The notes below the pieces were generated by a model that was not told the DNA's origin, ran no database searches, and saw only the letters and a list, made by a program, of their open reading frames with translations. From NCBI GenBank assembly GCA_963678675.1, contig OY783193.1:18177940-18241939 (forward strand): a stretch of 64,000 nucleotides of DNA, read 5' to 3'. Shown piece after piece: positions 42,745-56,200 of the stretch. Each line of letters opens with the position of its first letter. The first letter of the stretch is position 1. The DNA is from Xiphydria camelus (Eukaryota; Arthropoda; Insecta; Hymenoptera; Xiphydriidae). The translations under genes were made by a program, and so were the position numbers.

Positions 42745-45496
42745 GGGGGTAGTCTGCTTTAGGACGCCTAAAATAAGCGTTTTTTCGGCGATTTTTCGGG
42801 AAGAGCAGGAAAGGTATATCAGGAATCAAATTTTTATAGACTATTGTACTACATTTCAGCTTTAATGTCAAATTTTTTTTATTGAAAAATATCCTCCAAT
42901 CTCTTAGATAATGCCATTTTGCCGGAGCGCCTGCTGTTGGATATTTGTTGGCTGCGCCGGTGATGGTGGTCGTATGCAGCGTCTGAAACAATCCGGACAA
43001 AAAAAATTTTAATTTTTATAAGTTTCTTTTCTATGTGAACCTAAAAAATCCCAAGAAAGTTGTCAAATTATAAGTTTTTTCGAAGTTTGAAAGCAAAATA
43101 TACATTTAAAAGAAAAAAAATTTACTTCAAGTTGCAAAAAAAAGTAGTTTAAATAATAATTTTGTCGAACTTTTTAGGTTCACACAGAAGGTAATTTAAT
43201 AACGAAGCTAGATCACTTTGAATTTTTATGATCGGACGAATAGTTTTTTTGCTATCACCGGCGCAGCTAACAAGAAATCGAAAAAACGAAAACTCGAGAA
43301 AACGCGCTTTAAAGTTTTCGGTCCGAAAAAATACTAGTTTTTGGGTACTTACAGCAACTAGATGTTAATCTGCTATTCCAGGTCCATAGATTATCCCTTC
43401 CTCTTCCTCATAAAATTCATTTTGAGCCAGGGTTTCCAATCTTCTGGCTGTACGAGCCTCCTTGCTCGAAAAGGACGCGCGCCGGTTTTCACGCGTTACG
43501 CGCTCAGCGTCGAGGGAGTCCGCAAAATTTTTACACTGCTGCCCAATTTTAATGCCTAATAGCTGCATCGTTGAAAGTATAGCAGAGTAGCCCTCGTTGA
43601 ACATGCCAGCTGCCAAATATGATCCAATTTTAACTATTTTCTCTCCTGAATTGAGATGCTTGGGACATAGGCGCCAGATAATCGAATTGAAGGATTCGTT
43701 AGAATTTTGAGTGTGGCCGCCTAAGCACCGCGTCATTAAATCATCTTTAGATAATTCCTGGTAAATCGGCCGAATGTGCTTTTCCACGTTCTCGTTAATT
43801 AGCCTCTTCGGATGTTTATATAATTCAAGGCAATTAGTCGCTTCGGCCTTCCGCCACTCACACCAGCTGTCAGCTCCTACTGGGCAATTTTCGTGTCGAG
43901 GATTTGCATCCGTGGAGCAATAATGATCTAGGGTTGACATTATGGCTTTCTTCATTCCTTCCACTGAATTAATATTTCGGCGAATTGCTAAGCCGTAATG
44001 TATTGTTAATTTCTTGATGAGACCCTCCGTAAGCCGCTTCTTTCCTCCGAGTTTCTCGGCTTTTCTCTTATTTCGGAGCCGAGTTCCCATGCGCTTTTGC
44101 ACATATCCGACGCACTCATTTTTCGTCACTGTACACTCGTCCCCGTACGGGTTGCTGTTTAAAATACCAGTAAATGTTTTCGAGTCACCATCGCCTATAT
44201 AATTCGTGTAAAAAACTCCGAATTTCTCGACGGATCTGCAAAACATTTCCATTATGGAATCGACCTCCATCTTTCCTGCCGAACGTACGTGATTTGAGCA
44301 GCACGATTGTTTGTGATTCTCATACCACTCCGCAAAATCGTCTTCGTCCATAGTATTTTTATGGAGAGCACAGGCATGACAATATGCACTTTTCACAACG
44401 AGATCGATTACTTTTCCACTATAGTACCCGATCAGCGTTGTAACACCGTACAAGGAAGTAAAGCCACGTTTTTTCCACGTGCCGTCGCCTGATACCTTGA
44501 AATGTTTCTTTCTCGTTCTTCACTCACGGCTTTTTTACACGTGTTATCGAACATAGTCTTCGACGCTTCGTATAAATGTGAAACGATATTCTGGTATGAC
44601 GTTTTTGCTAAGCCCGAAGAAATGTCTATAAGGCCGCAAAATAAATTTATTCCTTCTCTACCGATACCAAACAGCCTCATAACAAGAACAATTCGTCGAT
44701 TAATTTCGTAACCCGTATTTATAAACGGTCCGGCCTGTATTTCGCGTCTACCACACTTGCACTGCACAATGATCTTGAATCCGAGGCCTCGATGTCCGCT
44801 TTCGGAAAAATTTATTTTCTGTTTGCAAGATCCGCAAATTGCAATTTCAGAAATTGCAAAAAATACTGAAATAAATTCTATAATCCGGTAGCAGTGCGCA
44901 GAATGGAGAATCACATCGTCGCTGCTTGCTGTTGCCAATTTCTGCCCACTGCGGCTCGAACCGAGGCTCGAATCCAGCTCTTCATTATCCGACGAGATAC
45001 TCATATACTGATTGCCGTGGAATTTACGTTTTCGTGTTTCCGAAGCACGATGTCTTTTCGAACGTTCTCCTTTTGGATACGAAGCCATGTTGCACTTGAT
45101 CTGTACTCGACAAAGTCAAAAGTATAACTGAATGCTGATGCTACAAGTAACACCGTAGATGCCGATGCCGAGAGCTGTAGAATACCGTTATATTCTCCCC
45201 ACTACTACTATACACACCTTTTGAAACTCCAAATATTGTTTCAAAGGACCATTGGACATTTTCAGGTATACAAAGTTGAATAAAACAATAGAATATATCG
45301 AGGGGCAAAGCGCGCGCGCGTTCGAGTCTACCCGAGCGGCCGTACATGCTCGACGCTCGGTGACTAAAACTGCCGTAGCTTCAAAAATATTTTAAATTGG
45401 CCTCTAAAATTTTCAGGACATATTCTTGAATGGTTTTGGAATCGATTTAGGCAAAAAAAAACCGATTTTTTGAAGCCTGTAAAGCAGACTACCCCC
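42745..45496. mobile_element. Mutator-like DNA transposon with TCAA duplication
   Basis: The ends GGGGGTAGTCTGCTTTA and its exact inverse (17 bp) define 2752 bp, flanked by TCAA (42741-42744 and 45497-45500). One transposase gene on the minus strand carries a single frameshift. The 4-bp duplication is not the 9-11 bp usual for Mutator; it recalls the TTAA of Kolobok and piggyBac, so the superfamily is left open. Confidence 0.85.
43365..45088 (-). pseudogene. Mutator-like transposase, one frameshift
   Basis: Reads from 45088 (MASYPKGERSK) to a stop at 43365. The N-terminal part has a Cys-rich region (CGSCKQKINF, CKCGRREIQAG). The catalytic region is recognisable as the family annotated Mutator-like transposase domain in animals: GDGTWKKRGF near 44480, VGDGDSKTF-type IGDGDSKTF near 44185, ECVGYVQKRMGTRLR, and GHTQNSNESFNSIIW. 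Frames 45088-44432 and 44453-43365 overlap; a shift of one base near 44500 separates them, just before the first catalytic aspartate. No other break is visible in about 575 codons, so inactivation is recent or is an assembly error. Confidence 0.82.
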
Positions 45497-45847
45497 TCAA
45501 GCCCCTTCATTCACACCTCATTCGCCCGCTTTCAGCCGGGCCTGCCGGACCAGCGACACTACGCCACCACGCGGTTGGCGACAACGGTTTGGCCATGGGA
45601 AACGTAGAGTTGCAGGGGGCTGCCTAGCCTATAGGCTGGTCTAATCCGAAGTACTTAGCACGCCCTGGGCACTCTTAGTTCTTACTAGGCTCACCGGTAG
45701 CGCTACTGGGCAAGCATGCAACAACAACTTGGCCGTCGACTGTCGTATCCGTCGAATGTCCGATCCACGTGGTCCAATCGGCTTTGCTTGCGGGTTTGAT
45801 TTTGAAAGTTTTGTGTGGATTGTTTCGTTGTTTTCCATGGTTATAAC

Positions 45848-45928
45848 ATGGTTTTCCAGTGTTGTGTTCCGAAATGTTCTTTTAAGAATACCGAGAAATG
45901 CATGCGGTCTTTTCCGCGAGATTCTCAG
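45848..45928 (+). pseudogene. THAP-domain first exon
   Basis: A 27-codon exon MVFQCCVPKCSFKNTEKCMR ending RSFPRDSQ, followed by a GTGAGT donor at 45929. The Cys-x2-4-Cys start and FPRD turn are typical of THAP domains. It differs from the THAP gene at 5423. No matching second exon was found before the LINE at 46243, so it is orphaned here. Flanking sequences near 45660-45700 and 49815-49850 pair as inverted repeats, so it may belong to a DNA transposon split by the LINE. Confidence 0.6.
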
Positions 45929-46242
45929 GTGAGTTGAATATTTCAATCAAGCAGCCTCTCTAAGGGCCGAAACCACCAACTCTGATTAAATTGTTAATTC
46001 CCGATTAGCTTAATTTAATCATGCTCTTGCGTTCCACCAATTTTTAAACCATGATTAAAGTGAGATAATCACCGTTGAACTTAATCAGCCATTTTTGGCC
46101 GATTAGGAACCTAACCAGTGATTAACGTGGATCAACATAACCTCAAAGTCGAAGTTTCACTGCTGTACAATACTATATCGGACATGAATTTTTTTCGGAA
46201 ATAAATAAATTGAATTTTTATTTTCTTTTTCTAATATCTGCC

Positions 46243-49200
46243 TATCCTATGGATTCGCACCTTGACGCAGTTCTGGAACGCTTTCAGGGACAATTTCATA
46301 CAAGTTGATGAATTAAAGTCAATCTATGAATGAGTCTTGGGAGTAACCGGAACGGGTGGGTTGGCTTGCGTGTTTTGAGGACCTAGGGAGCCGGACCATA
46401 GGTACAACCATATTGGAGGGGTCCTTAGCGAGAAACCAGACGAAGACGAATCCCCTGATAGAGGGCAGCAGCTCTTTCAGTAGTCATGTTAGCAGAGATC
46501 AAGGAGATCGATATGGTAGCATGACACCCCCTCTTAACTGCGATGTGGAAGGCAAAGGGAAACCACCACATTATAATTCCCAGGAATATACCATTCCAAA
46601 TCTTTAACAAATATGATGGCGTCCTCCGGAGTAAAATATTCCGGAGGTAAAATAGTCCCCCAATCGGATCTCCGGGTGGGGACTACCCCGGGGGATGTCA
46701 CAAAAACTAAGTGCAATAAAGGGAGGTGCAATAGGCGAAGTGCAATTAGAGAGAACTCAAAGTGCAATTGGGGAAAAACCAAGTCAGGACGGGGAAAACC
46801 CGGCATTCTACGGGTCGGAGCATGGAATGTTAGGAGTCTTAGGCAGGCGGGGAAATTAGAAAATCTCAAAGTAGAAATGAATAGATTAGAGTTAGATATA
46901 GTAGGAATAAGCGAAATGCGATGGCCAAAGGAAGGAGATTTTTGGAGCGGGGACTACAGAATTATCTATAAGGGATCAGAGACGGGTAACGCAGGAGTAG
47001 GATTCGTGATGAACAGGAAGTTAGGACAAAGAGTAGAAAGCTACTTACAGGTCAGCGATAGGATTGTTATGGTAAAAATTAGGTCGAAACCAACAAACAC
47101 AACAATAATTCAGGTATACATGCCCACTTCGAGCCACGATGACGAGGAAATAGAACAGGTATATAATGGCATAGAAGAGACAATAGAATACGTGAAAGGA
47201 GACGAAAACTTAATAATAACGGGCGACTGGAATGCGGTAGTAGGAGAAAGGAAGGAAGAACAAATAACAGGAAATTATAGCTTGGGAATTAGGAACGAAA
47301 GAGGTTCAAGATTAGTCGAATTCTGCGATAAACATCAATTAGTGATTTCCAATACCTTATTCGAGCACCATAAAAGAAGAGTGTATACCTGGAAAATGCC
47401 GGGGGACAATGGTAGATATCAAATAGATTATATATTAGTCAAACAAAGGTTCAGAAACCAGGTAAAAGACTGTAGGAGCTACCCAGGTGCAGATATAGAC
47501 AGCGATCATAATTTAGTAATGATGAAATGTCAGTTAAAATTTAAAAGACTTAAGAAAAAAAATAACGCCCGCAAAAAGTGGGATATCAGTAAACTCAAGA
47601 ACGATAAAGTAGAAAAAGAATTCCAGAGTAAAGTTGAGAAACATTTAAATCGTAAGGGGGGGGGGGGGGATGTAGCCAATAATAGCAAAGCGAGCATAGA
47701 AGAAAATTGGAATCATATTAAAACGAGTTTAGAAAATGCAGCCGAAGAAGTACTAGGTATCAAAGAAAATGAGAGTAGAAATCCGTGGATAACGAGAGAA
47801 ATTTTAGAGTTGATATAGGAGAGACGAAAGTATAAGTCTAGGGTAGATGAAAACGGACAGAGAAAATACAAATCCCTGAAATGGGAGATAATTAGAAAAT
47901 CTAGGAGAGCTAAGGAAGAATGGATAGAAGAAAGATGCGAAGAAGTTGAAAAGAAAATTAAATTAGGTAGGACCGATGCAGCTTTCAGACTAATAAAAAG
48001 AAATTTTCAAGAATACAAACCGAAAAGTAGAAATATTAGAAATGAAAACGGAAACATGTTGTTAGAAAACGCAGAAAAGGCCGATAGATGGAAAGAATAT
48101 TTAGAAAAACTATACAATGGAGAAGAACTAAGTAACATATTGGAAGAAGAAAATAGCGTAGATGAAAACGAACTCGGGGATCCTATTATTAAGTCGGAAT
48201 TTGAGATAGCACTTAAGGAATTGAAAAACAATAAAGCACCCGGGATAGATGGAATACAGGCAGAAATTTTAAAGTTTGCAGGGGAAGAAGCGATAAGTAG
48301 GCTATTTAAACTCGTGAGTCATATGTACGAAACAGGAAAAATGCCAAAAGATTTCAAGAAAAGTATAATAGTTACCCTTCCAAAAAAAGTAGGCGCGGAT
48401 AGATGGGAAAATTTTCGTACAATCAGCTTGATACCGCACGCATCAAAAATCTTAACAAAAATTATACAAAGGAGAATGGAACGGAGAGCCGAGGAAGTAT
48501 TAGCAGAAGACCAGTTCGGATTTAGAAGGAACAGAGGAACGAGGGAAGCGATAATAGCGCTAAGACTAATTGCAGAGAAAACATTAGAAAAAGACGAAAC
48601 ACTATATATAGGATTCATAGACCTAGAGAAAGCATTCGACAATGTTCAGTGGCAAAAAATGTTCGAAATACTGAAAAGAGTAGGAATAAAGTACAGAGAA
48701 AGAAGAATCATACATAATTTATATGAAAACCAAGTAGCAGTGATAGGAGTAGAAGAAGAAGTGAGAGAAGCGAAAATTAGAAAAGGAGTACGACAAGGAT
48801 GCACACTGTCGCCTCTAATCTTTAACTTATACATAGAGGAAGCGATGAACGAATTAAAAGAAAACTCAACTTCAGGCATTAAAATACAAGGGCAAACAGT
48901 GAGCATGCTTCGGTTCGCCGACGATATAGCGCTACTAGCATCGAACAAAGAAGAACTAGAAAAGGCGCTTAACGAAATGGAAAACATCCTAATAGAGAAC
49001 TACAATATGAAAATTAATAAGAAAAAGACAAAAATTCTGGTATGTAGTAAGAAAAAACGTAAGAGTAAAACTAGAATAAATATAGGCGACGAAAGCGTAG
49101 AAGAAGTACAGCAGTTTTGCTATCTAGGTAGCCAAATAACGACAGATGGAAAGAGCCTAAAAGACGTCAAACAAAGAATAGCGCAGGGAAAACAGGCTTT

Positions 49201-49697
49201 TAATCTGAAAAAGAAGCTACTATGCTCAAAAAACGTCAGCCTAGAGAGTAGGAAAAAATTTCTCAAAACATACGTGTGGAGTACAGCTTTGTATGGGTGC
49301 GAATCTTGGACGATAGGAATGGTAGAAAGGAAAAAATTAGACAGCTTCGAAATGTGGTGCTATAGAAGAATGCTAAAAGTAAAATGGACCGAGAAAATCA
49401 CAAATGAAGAAGTCTTGAGGAAAATAGAGGAAAACCGGCGGCTCTGGAAAAATATAAAGAAAAGAAGGGATCAGCTGATAGGCCATATAGTGAGACATAA
49501 GGGACTGCTAAGAGACATCTTAGAAGCAGAAACGGGAAAAAAGAGAGAGGTAGGTAGGCCGCGGTTAGACTACATTTCGCAAATCATTAAGGACGTAGGT
49601 TGTTCGAAATACAGGGAAATGAAAAGACTAGCGGAGGACAGGAAAAGATGGAGAATGGTATCAAACCAGTCTTAGGACTGATAACTTTATGATGATG
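46243..49697 (+). mobile_element. Non-LTR retrotransposon (RTE-like LINE)
   Basis: A 3455-bp insertion with AATATCTGCC on both sides (46233-46242 and 49698-49707), a 10-bp duplication. It has a 5' leader of about 370 bp, one long endonuclease-reverse transcriptase frame, and a very short 3' tail ending in GATGATG repeats rather than poly(A), as in RTE-type LINEs. Confidence 0.88.
46613..49675 (+). pseudogene. LINE endonuclease-reverse transcriptase with one stop codon
   Basis: A single frame of 1020 codons plus stop is interrupted only by TAG at 47816-47818, between the domains. The N-terminal half is an APE-type endonuclease (LRVGAWNVRSL, ISEMRWP, TGDWNAVVG, IDYILVKQRF, DSDHNLV). The C-terminal half is reverse transcriptase (APGIDGIQAEILK, DQFGFRRNRGTREAI, GFIDLEKAFDNV, RQGCTLSP, FADDIAL, where FADD is catalytic) with a C-terminal region WRMVSNQS. 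A run of 12 G at about 47656-47667 encodes GGGG without changing frame. Similar insect proteins are often annotated craniofacial development protein 2-like. Exact clade uncertain. Confidence 0.88.
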
Positions 49698-50296
49698 AAT
49701 ATCTGCCACGTATTTATTTTCTTGCGCGTTTCTTTCCGCGTTCAAGAAAGTAAATACTTGGCCGATATTGCGCCACTTTAAAACTTCAAATGAATCGGAA
49801 TATACGCGCGCCTGGCGACTTCAGCGCCGCTAGTGAGCCTAGTCAGAATTAAAAGTCGTCCATTTCGAGTTGCCCATCTTATTTTATTTATTTTTATTTT
49901 ATCTGTGGTACTTAGTACGTAGTCTAGTATCTAGTTGTACATCCTACGTACTAAGATGAATTGGAACACAGCCTGATGAAATTGAAAACTTTTTGGGGTT
50001 ATTTTGTGTAATGTGTAAGAAATGGCACTGTATTACCAAAGAATACTCACGGTTTGTCACCTTCGAAGTATCTCAGTTGTTGGTAGAGGACTTTCAGGAT
50101 CAAGAATTAGCGTTCTTAATCTAGTAGCAATTATACGCTACAAATCTGTTGAGTGCGAGTACCAAAATATTTACTCCTTTTAGAACAATTAAAAACTTCA
50201 TTTTTTTTTCTAATCAACATTAGAGAATTCGATACTTGTTAATACGTTGTCCTGTATGTTAACTTTTATATTAACGTAGCTGCCTTTTGTTTTTAG

Positions 50297-53200
50297 ATGA
50301 CACTTTTGTGACTATTGGAGATGTTTCTAAACAAATGAAGCTTGCAAAAAAGCTAGAATACATACCAAGGAAATATTGTAAGTTTAAATACAGTATTAAA
50401 GAGATATTTAATCCAGTTATAATATAATGCTACTAATTTACTGAAATACCCGAGGACAATGAATTAGTCTGGCCTTCTGATGAATCGGCAAATTTTTAGA
50501 TTTGTGATTGGTTAGAAAAAATAATTCAACCAATTGCTGATCTTAAATCTCCTTGATTCGTCAACGGGTTGGAAAGGTTCATTGTCTTTGAGTAAACATA
50601 TACAATGTGACAACGGGAAATGGGAGATTCCTTGTTAAAAATTAGGGGATAAAGAAGTTATAATGTAAAAGGGCCAAGAGCTAAGGAATTAAAAGAGTTT
50701 TAAGATGACCAATAGAATGACAGTTTTGCTGACAAACTTTGTTGACCCATAAGCAGGTAAGTGTAAGGAGCTCTGCTAAGGCCTGCTCCGATATCACACT
50801 CATAAATGATATCTCAATCGACTAACAGCAGTTCAGCATTAGAGATTCCTTCTATAAGTACGATCGGAGCAGGCCTTGGACTTAGCCCCTTACACTTTCC
50901 TATTTATGGACGAATGACGTTTGCCAGCGGAACCGACATCCTATTGGTCATCTTAAAACTTTTAGTTCCTTAACTGTTGTCCCCTCAACATTATAACCTG
51001 TATTTTATACACCTAGTTTTTAACAAGGTCTCCCATTTTCCGCTGTCATGGTCATTGTAGGACACACTGTATTCAGTTGTATTATTGTCTGAATATGATA
51101 GTATCGTATGAACCAAGCCAAATTACTCTGAGGCACTTGAGGTGGATGCTGCAGAAGGATATTTTGAATCAGGATATCTTCTTAACTGGTGGGCCAGGTC
51201 CTGGAAGACGTACATTAGCACTAGCATTCTTGGAATTCATGGGTCGAGAGGCTGAATTTGTTTCTTTGTCTCGAGATACGACTGAGGCTGATTTAAAACA
51301 GAGAAGAGAAATAGAGAGAGGCACTGCCAACTATCACGATCAGAGTGTAGTGAGAGCTGCTATAGATGGAAGGGTTCTTATTCTTGAAGGAGTTGAGAAG
51401 GCAGAGAGAAATGTATTACCTGTCCTGAATAACTTACTGGAAAACCGAGAAATGCATCTTGAGGATGGGAGATTTCTTATTTCAGCTTCAAGATACGATA
51501 AATTGTTGCTGGTAAGGAAATGCAAATTATTTTTAGAAGAAGACTTGATAACAAAGTGGAGCTGAATAATTGATTTCTTCGTTTATAATCTTGCAAAGGA
51601 TATCTGCAATAAATACGCGTCTAATTTGTTCTGGCATATGTATACACTAGCAGTCATAATTTTAGGATGCTCACTATTTAGTCTGAATGTTTTTAATCCG
51701 CTGTTGAACTTAATGAAATTCGTAAAATATAAAGTTTATAAGAACATACGAAACCTTCTATTGTGCAATCAATTTAATTTTTATTTGTGGTGTTAAACCA
51801 GATCCTCAAAGTTTATGGCTCTAAACAAACTTTTAAGGGAAGCGAGATACAATAAAAGCTTTAATATACAAATTTTTCAGTCTTCTGAGCCAAACAACTA
51901 TTATTTAAAAGTTTTTCTTATATCTAGCTTTGCTTGTAAGATAATTTGGATGAACTGACCTTCAAAATTCGACACACTCAAAGCTATAAACGAAGCGGGA
52001 CACGATAAAGTTTTAGACAAAAATTTGTTTAGTTTCCCTAGTAACATTTTGCTACAGCGCACTAGTTGGTTGTTTCTGTGATTCCATAGTAGCTTACTTC
52101 CGTATATGGCTACGGATTTTGCGCAAGATCTTGCAGATGCACGTAATCTTACTTAGGTCTAATGCAAGGCGTCAGATAGATAGATAGACCCCATACATAA
52201 AATTACCACAAACTTTGTGGTATGCATTCTTACCGAAAGGAGCTATTAGGGTTTTAAAATCAAGAAACTTTCATCTAAAAAATTGTACCGTCTCCCGCTT
52301 TGTTTAAAAGATTATTTCAAGTGGATTAAGTTTTTGAAATCAGTTTATCCAAATTATTTTTCAAGCGAAGCGAGATATAAGGAAAACTTTCAAATAGAAG
52401 TTGTTTGGTTAAAAAAACTGAACAACTTTAATATTATAGCTTTTATTGTATCCCGGTTTGCTTAAAAGTTTATTTAGAGTGGTGAACTTTGAAGGGCTGA
52501 ATTACTGTCTTAAATGAAATTTAAATTAACACCAGAATAAAGGTTTCGTATTTTTCGATAAACTTCAAGTCTATTGAGTTTCATCGAGTTCGACAGTGGG
52601 TTTAAAAAACGGGAACTATTTTAGTCACCGTCTTAAACATAAGGCCGCTACTATACGGGGTCAAAATATGCCGTTTCGAAAGGCCCTGCACTTGAGGTCA
52701 CTGATCTTGTTTATCTTTTCTTCCATAGTATTCCATCAGATATAAAAGTTCTATAAACTGTCCATTTTTATTGTAAGCCATTCAATTAATAAACGTTATC
52801 GAAGTTATGCTTGACGGCAACACCTTGCAAACTTCATCGGTTGATTCCTAGGCAACTATTAAATATGAAAAAAAATGCTCATATGAAGTGTTCATTTTGA
52901 ATGTACCTTTCAGGAGAAAATACGTTGAAACTGTTTGTAATGCTAAAAGACCAAATTTCATGGTATCAAAGAAAAAAATTTGTTTTTTCTTAAGAATGTA
53001 ATTTTTTTATTTCAGTCCGGTTTTTTCCTTAAAATGCTAGATAGAATCACAAAATTGTTAAGCGTAAGCTGATGTTGAGCAGAGCCAGGATATTTATTAT
53101 TGAAAATTTGAAAATAAGAATATATATTTAAAGAAGCGTATACAATTAAAAATGACCCACATTCAATTGAATTGTTCTATTTATTATTTTGTTTATTGTA

Positions 53201-56200
53201 TATCGGTGACACTCATCATAGAATCTACGTCTGTTTTGCATTTTTCCGAGCAAGGATTGTTACGGAAAAAGATCCACACTTAGTTCAATATCTTTATCTA
53301 TGTTTTTTTCTGCATCGTTTACACATTCAGTGGAAAATGAATATAATTTCATATTTAAATAATAATCGATGTTCGGACAGACGCAATGCAAATGTAGTGC
53401 TTGGGGAACTGTTTTTGCGAATTTAAGCCGGTACAGAATATAATGGACATTATTTTTTTCCATATTTTTTTTTTAATTTCAAAGTTTCCTAATATCTCAT
53501 TTCTTAACCTACGAGATCGAGAAAATTGTCATGAACTGTTTTAAGATATTGTTGGACTGCTTCTTTACTCTCTAAGATTAATTGAAGTAATGAAATAATT
53601 TAAAAAAGAATTAAACCGTAATTTTTTTCATGAAAAATGCAATTTATTTATTTTTTACACTTAACTTTGTGATATTATATGTTTCAAAGTTGATAAAATC
53701 GAAATATTTTTTTACGTGAACTGTATTATTCATCTATGGAATAATGCAATGAATTCTTTGCGTATTCGGTACTTACACGCTTTATTTTTTCGAAGTGATC
53801 CGACAAAACGTCTTTTACTTCAATGTATTGTTCTTCAGATGAAAATTTTCTAGTTATATTTAGCAAATTTGATGAAATTGAGATTCAATTATAAAACTCT
53901 CGTCGCATAGAAATTTATCAATATGGTGGTAGTTGCAAGAGCAGCAAGTCTCTTTACTATTTTACCTATCCCATCATAGAGACCTTTACCGTGTGTATAA
54001 CGGCAAAAAAGTACCATTGGCAAAAAAGCAGGACATATGGTTGCTTGATTATTATTCGAACGGAAACCTAACGCTACATTTCGTAAAACAAATTTATAAT
54101 TTTCGTCGTACTTTATTATCGGAAGACTGAAACGATTGAACTTTGTGAATATCTACTAGGTATCACTAAGAAGATCGTGACAAAAAATGTATTATCGGCT
54201 CGTTCTGAAAAAGCAAAGCGTGTACTAGATACGCAACAAAATTAATTGCGTTATTCCGCAGATGAATAATATAGTTCATGCAAAAAGATATTTCAATTTT
54301 GTCGACTTCGAAACATACAGGGTGTCCTATTTGAAACAATCCGCCTAAATATCTCCTGAGGGGGGCAAGTGACAGGAAATTTTTAGAGACATAAGTTGTA
54401 GGGTTTCGAGGGGGACATTTGATGCATGCATTTTTTGAGCTTTCAAGGCCATGCTTGCAAGCTGCAAGCACAAGGAGCTTTTTTTTCAAATGGCAATCGC
54501 ATTTTTCACCCCAATGAAACTTGTCTGCCTTGATGAGTTGTTTTCAAATACTTCATCATTCATGTCAATTCCTTCGATTTTACTCGAAAAATGCGACGAA
54601 AATGAGTTCTGGTATCAAACTGAAGATTCAGACTTTCTTAGCATGACCCAGGATGCACCGCGTCGAGGTAAAGTCTGCTCGCATCCCTTGCGCAAAAAAA
54701 AGGAGAAAAAATAGCGCAAACATGTGTGGAGGTTCATGCGCTCATGAGTTCATGAGTTGTTCAATGTTCCCGCCGTTGACTTGCAAGCACAACTCAATTC
54801 GGCGGCGAAAATGTCCAACAACCCTTCGAAGAGCTTGGGGCGTAATGCTTGCAATAGCCTCCCTGATACGTATCTGTAAGTCTACCGGAGTGGTCGGCCG
54901 ATTCACGTAAGCAACGTCTTTGACAAAGCCCCACAGGTAGTAATCAAGTGGCGTAAGATCCGGTGATCGTGGAGGCCATGGAATGTAAAGACCCCGACCA
55001 ATCAAACGATTCAGGAAGGCACCATTCAGATGATTTCTCACAGCTCGAGCGAAATGAGGTGGAGCGCCATCCTGTTGAAACCACATTCTCTGTCTCGTCT
55101 GCAAGTTCATGTTCTCCATCAGTGCTGGTAACTGATTACGCAAGAATTCCAGGTAATTCTGACCGGTGACATTACCATCAAAAAAGTATGGACCTATCAC
55201 TTGCTCATCAACGATACCGCACCACACGTTCACTTTCCAACGATCCTGATGATCAATGTGTTGACTCCAGCGAGGATTTTCCCTTGACCAATACTGACAA
55301 TTATGTCGATTCAATGAACCATTACTTTGGAACGTTGCCTCGTCACTGAAGAGAACGTACTGGAAAAAATTCGGATCTTTTCATTCAGTCTTTGCAAGGC
55401 CCAATTATAAAAGTCGACACGATTCCGTCGGTCTTGCGCGGACAATGCTTGAGTCAACGTTATGTGATACGGATGGTAGCGGCCAGATCGGAGGATTCTT
55501 TGGACGGTGCTCCGTGGTACACCTAAATCTCGTTCGATTTCTCTCAAACTGATGTGCGGATTCATGCGAATCATAGCGAGAATGGCAACAGCTCGAGGAT
55601 CATTACGATTAATGCCTTGTTGTTGTAGTTGCCGTCGTCGATAATTTCGTCCTCTTCTGCAATTCCGTTCAATGTTGCGAATTACTGCATGTGTGGGATG
55701 ACGTCGGCGATTAGGGTACCGTTCTCGATATGTCCGGGCAGCGGCTCGATAGAATCCTCCGCACTCTCCTAATACGAGTAAAATATCCACAATTTCACTC
55801 GCTGAGTACATCGTAATGTGTTCAATGAAATTACAGGCGATACTAACTCGATTCTGGTTGAATTTAAACTGTTTCGAATAACAGAATCCTCGAGGTAATG
55901 GGGAATTCTTTGTTATTGTTTACATTCCATAAGTACGGTTGGTGAATGGATTAGCGGAACAATCATCTACGCCAACACGCATCAAGGGTATGTGAATCTT
56001 CAGTTTGATACCAGAACTCATTTTCGTCGCATTTTTCGAGTAAAATCGAAGGAATTGACATGAATGTTGAAATATTTGAAAACAACTCATCAAGGCAGAC
56101 AAGTTTCATTGGGGTGAAAAATGCGATTGCCATTTGAAAAAAAGCTCCTTGTGCTTGCAGCTTGCAAGCATGGCCTTGAAAGCTCAAAAAAATGCATGCA

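Larger units (their letters stand above)
42505..45622. mobile_element. hAT-type non-autonomous element, itself invaded
   Basis: The ends CAGCCCCCTGCAACTC and GAGTTGCAGGGGGCTG are perfect 16-bp inverted repeats. CCTAGCCT lies on both sides (42497-42504 and 45623-45630), an 8-bp duplication diagnostic of hAT-like insertion. Without the 2.75-kb Mutator-like insert, the element is about 0.36 kb with no transposase. Confidence 0.88.
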
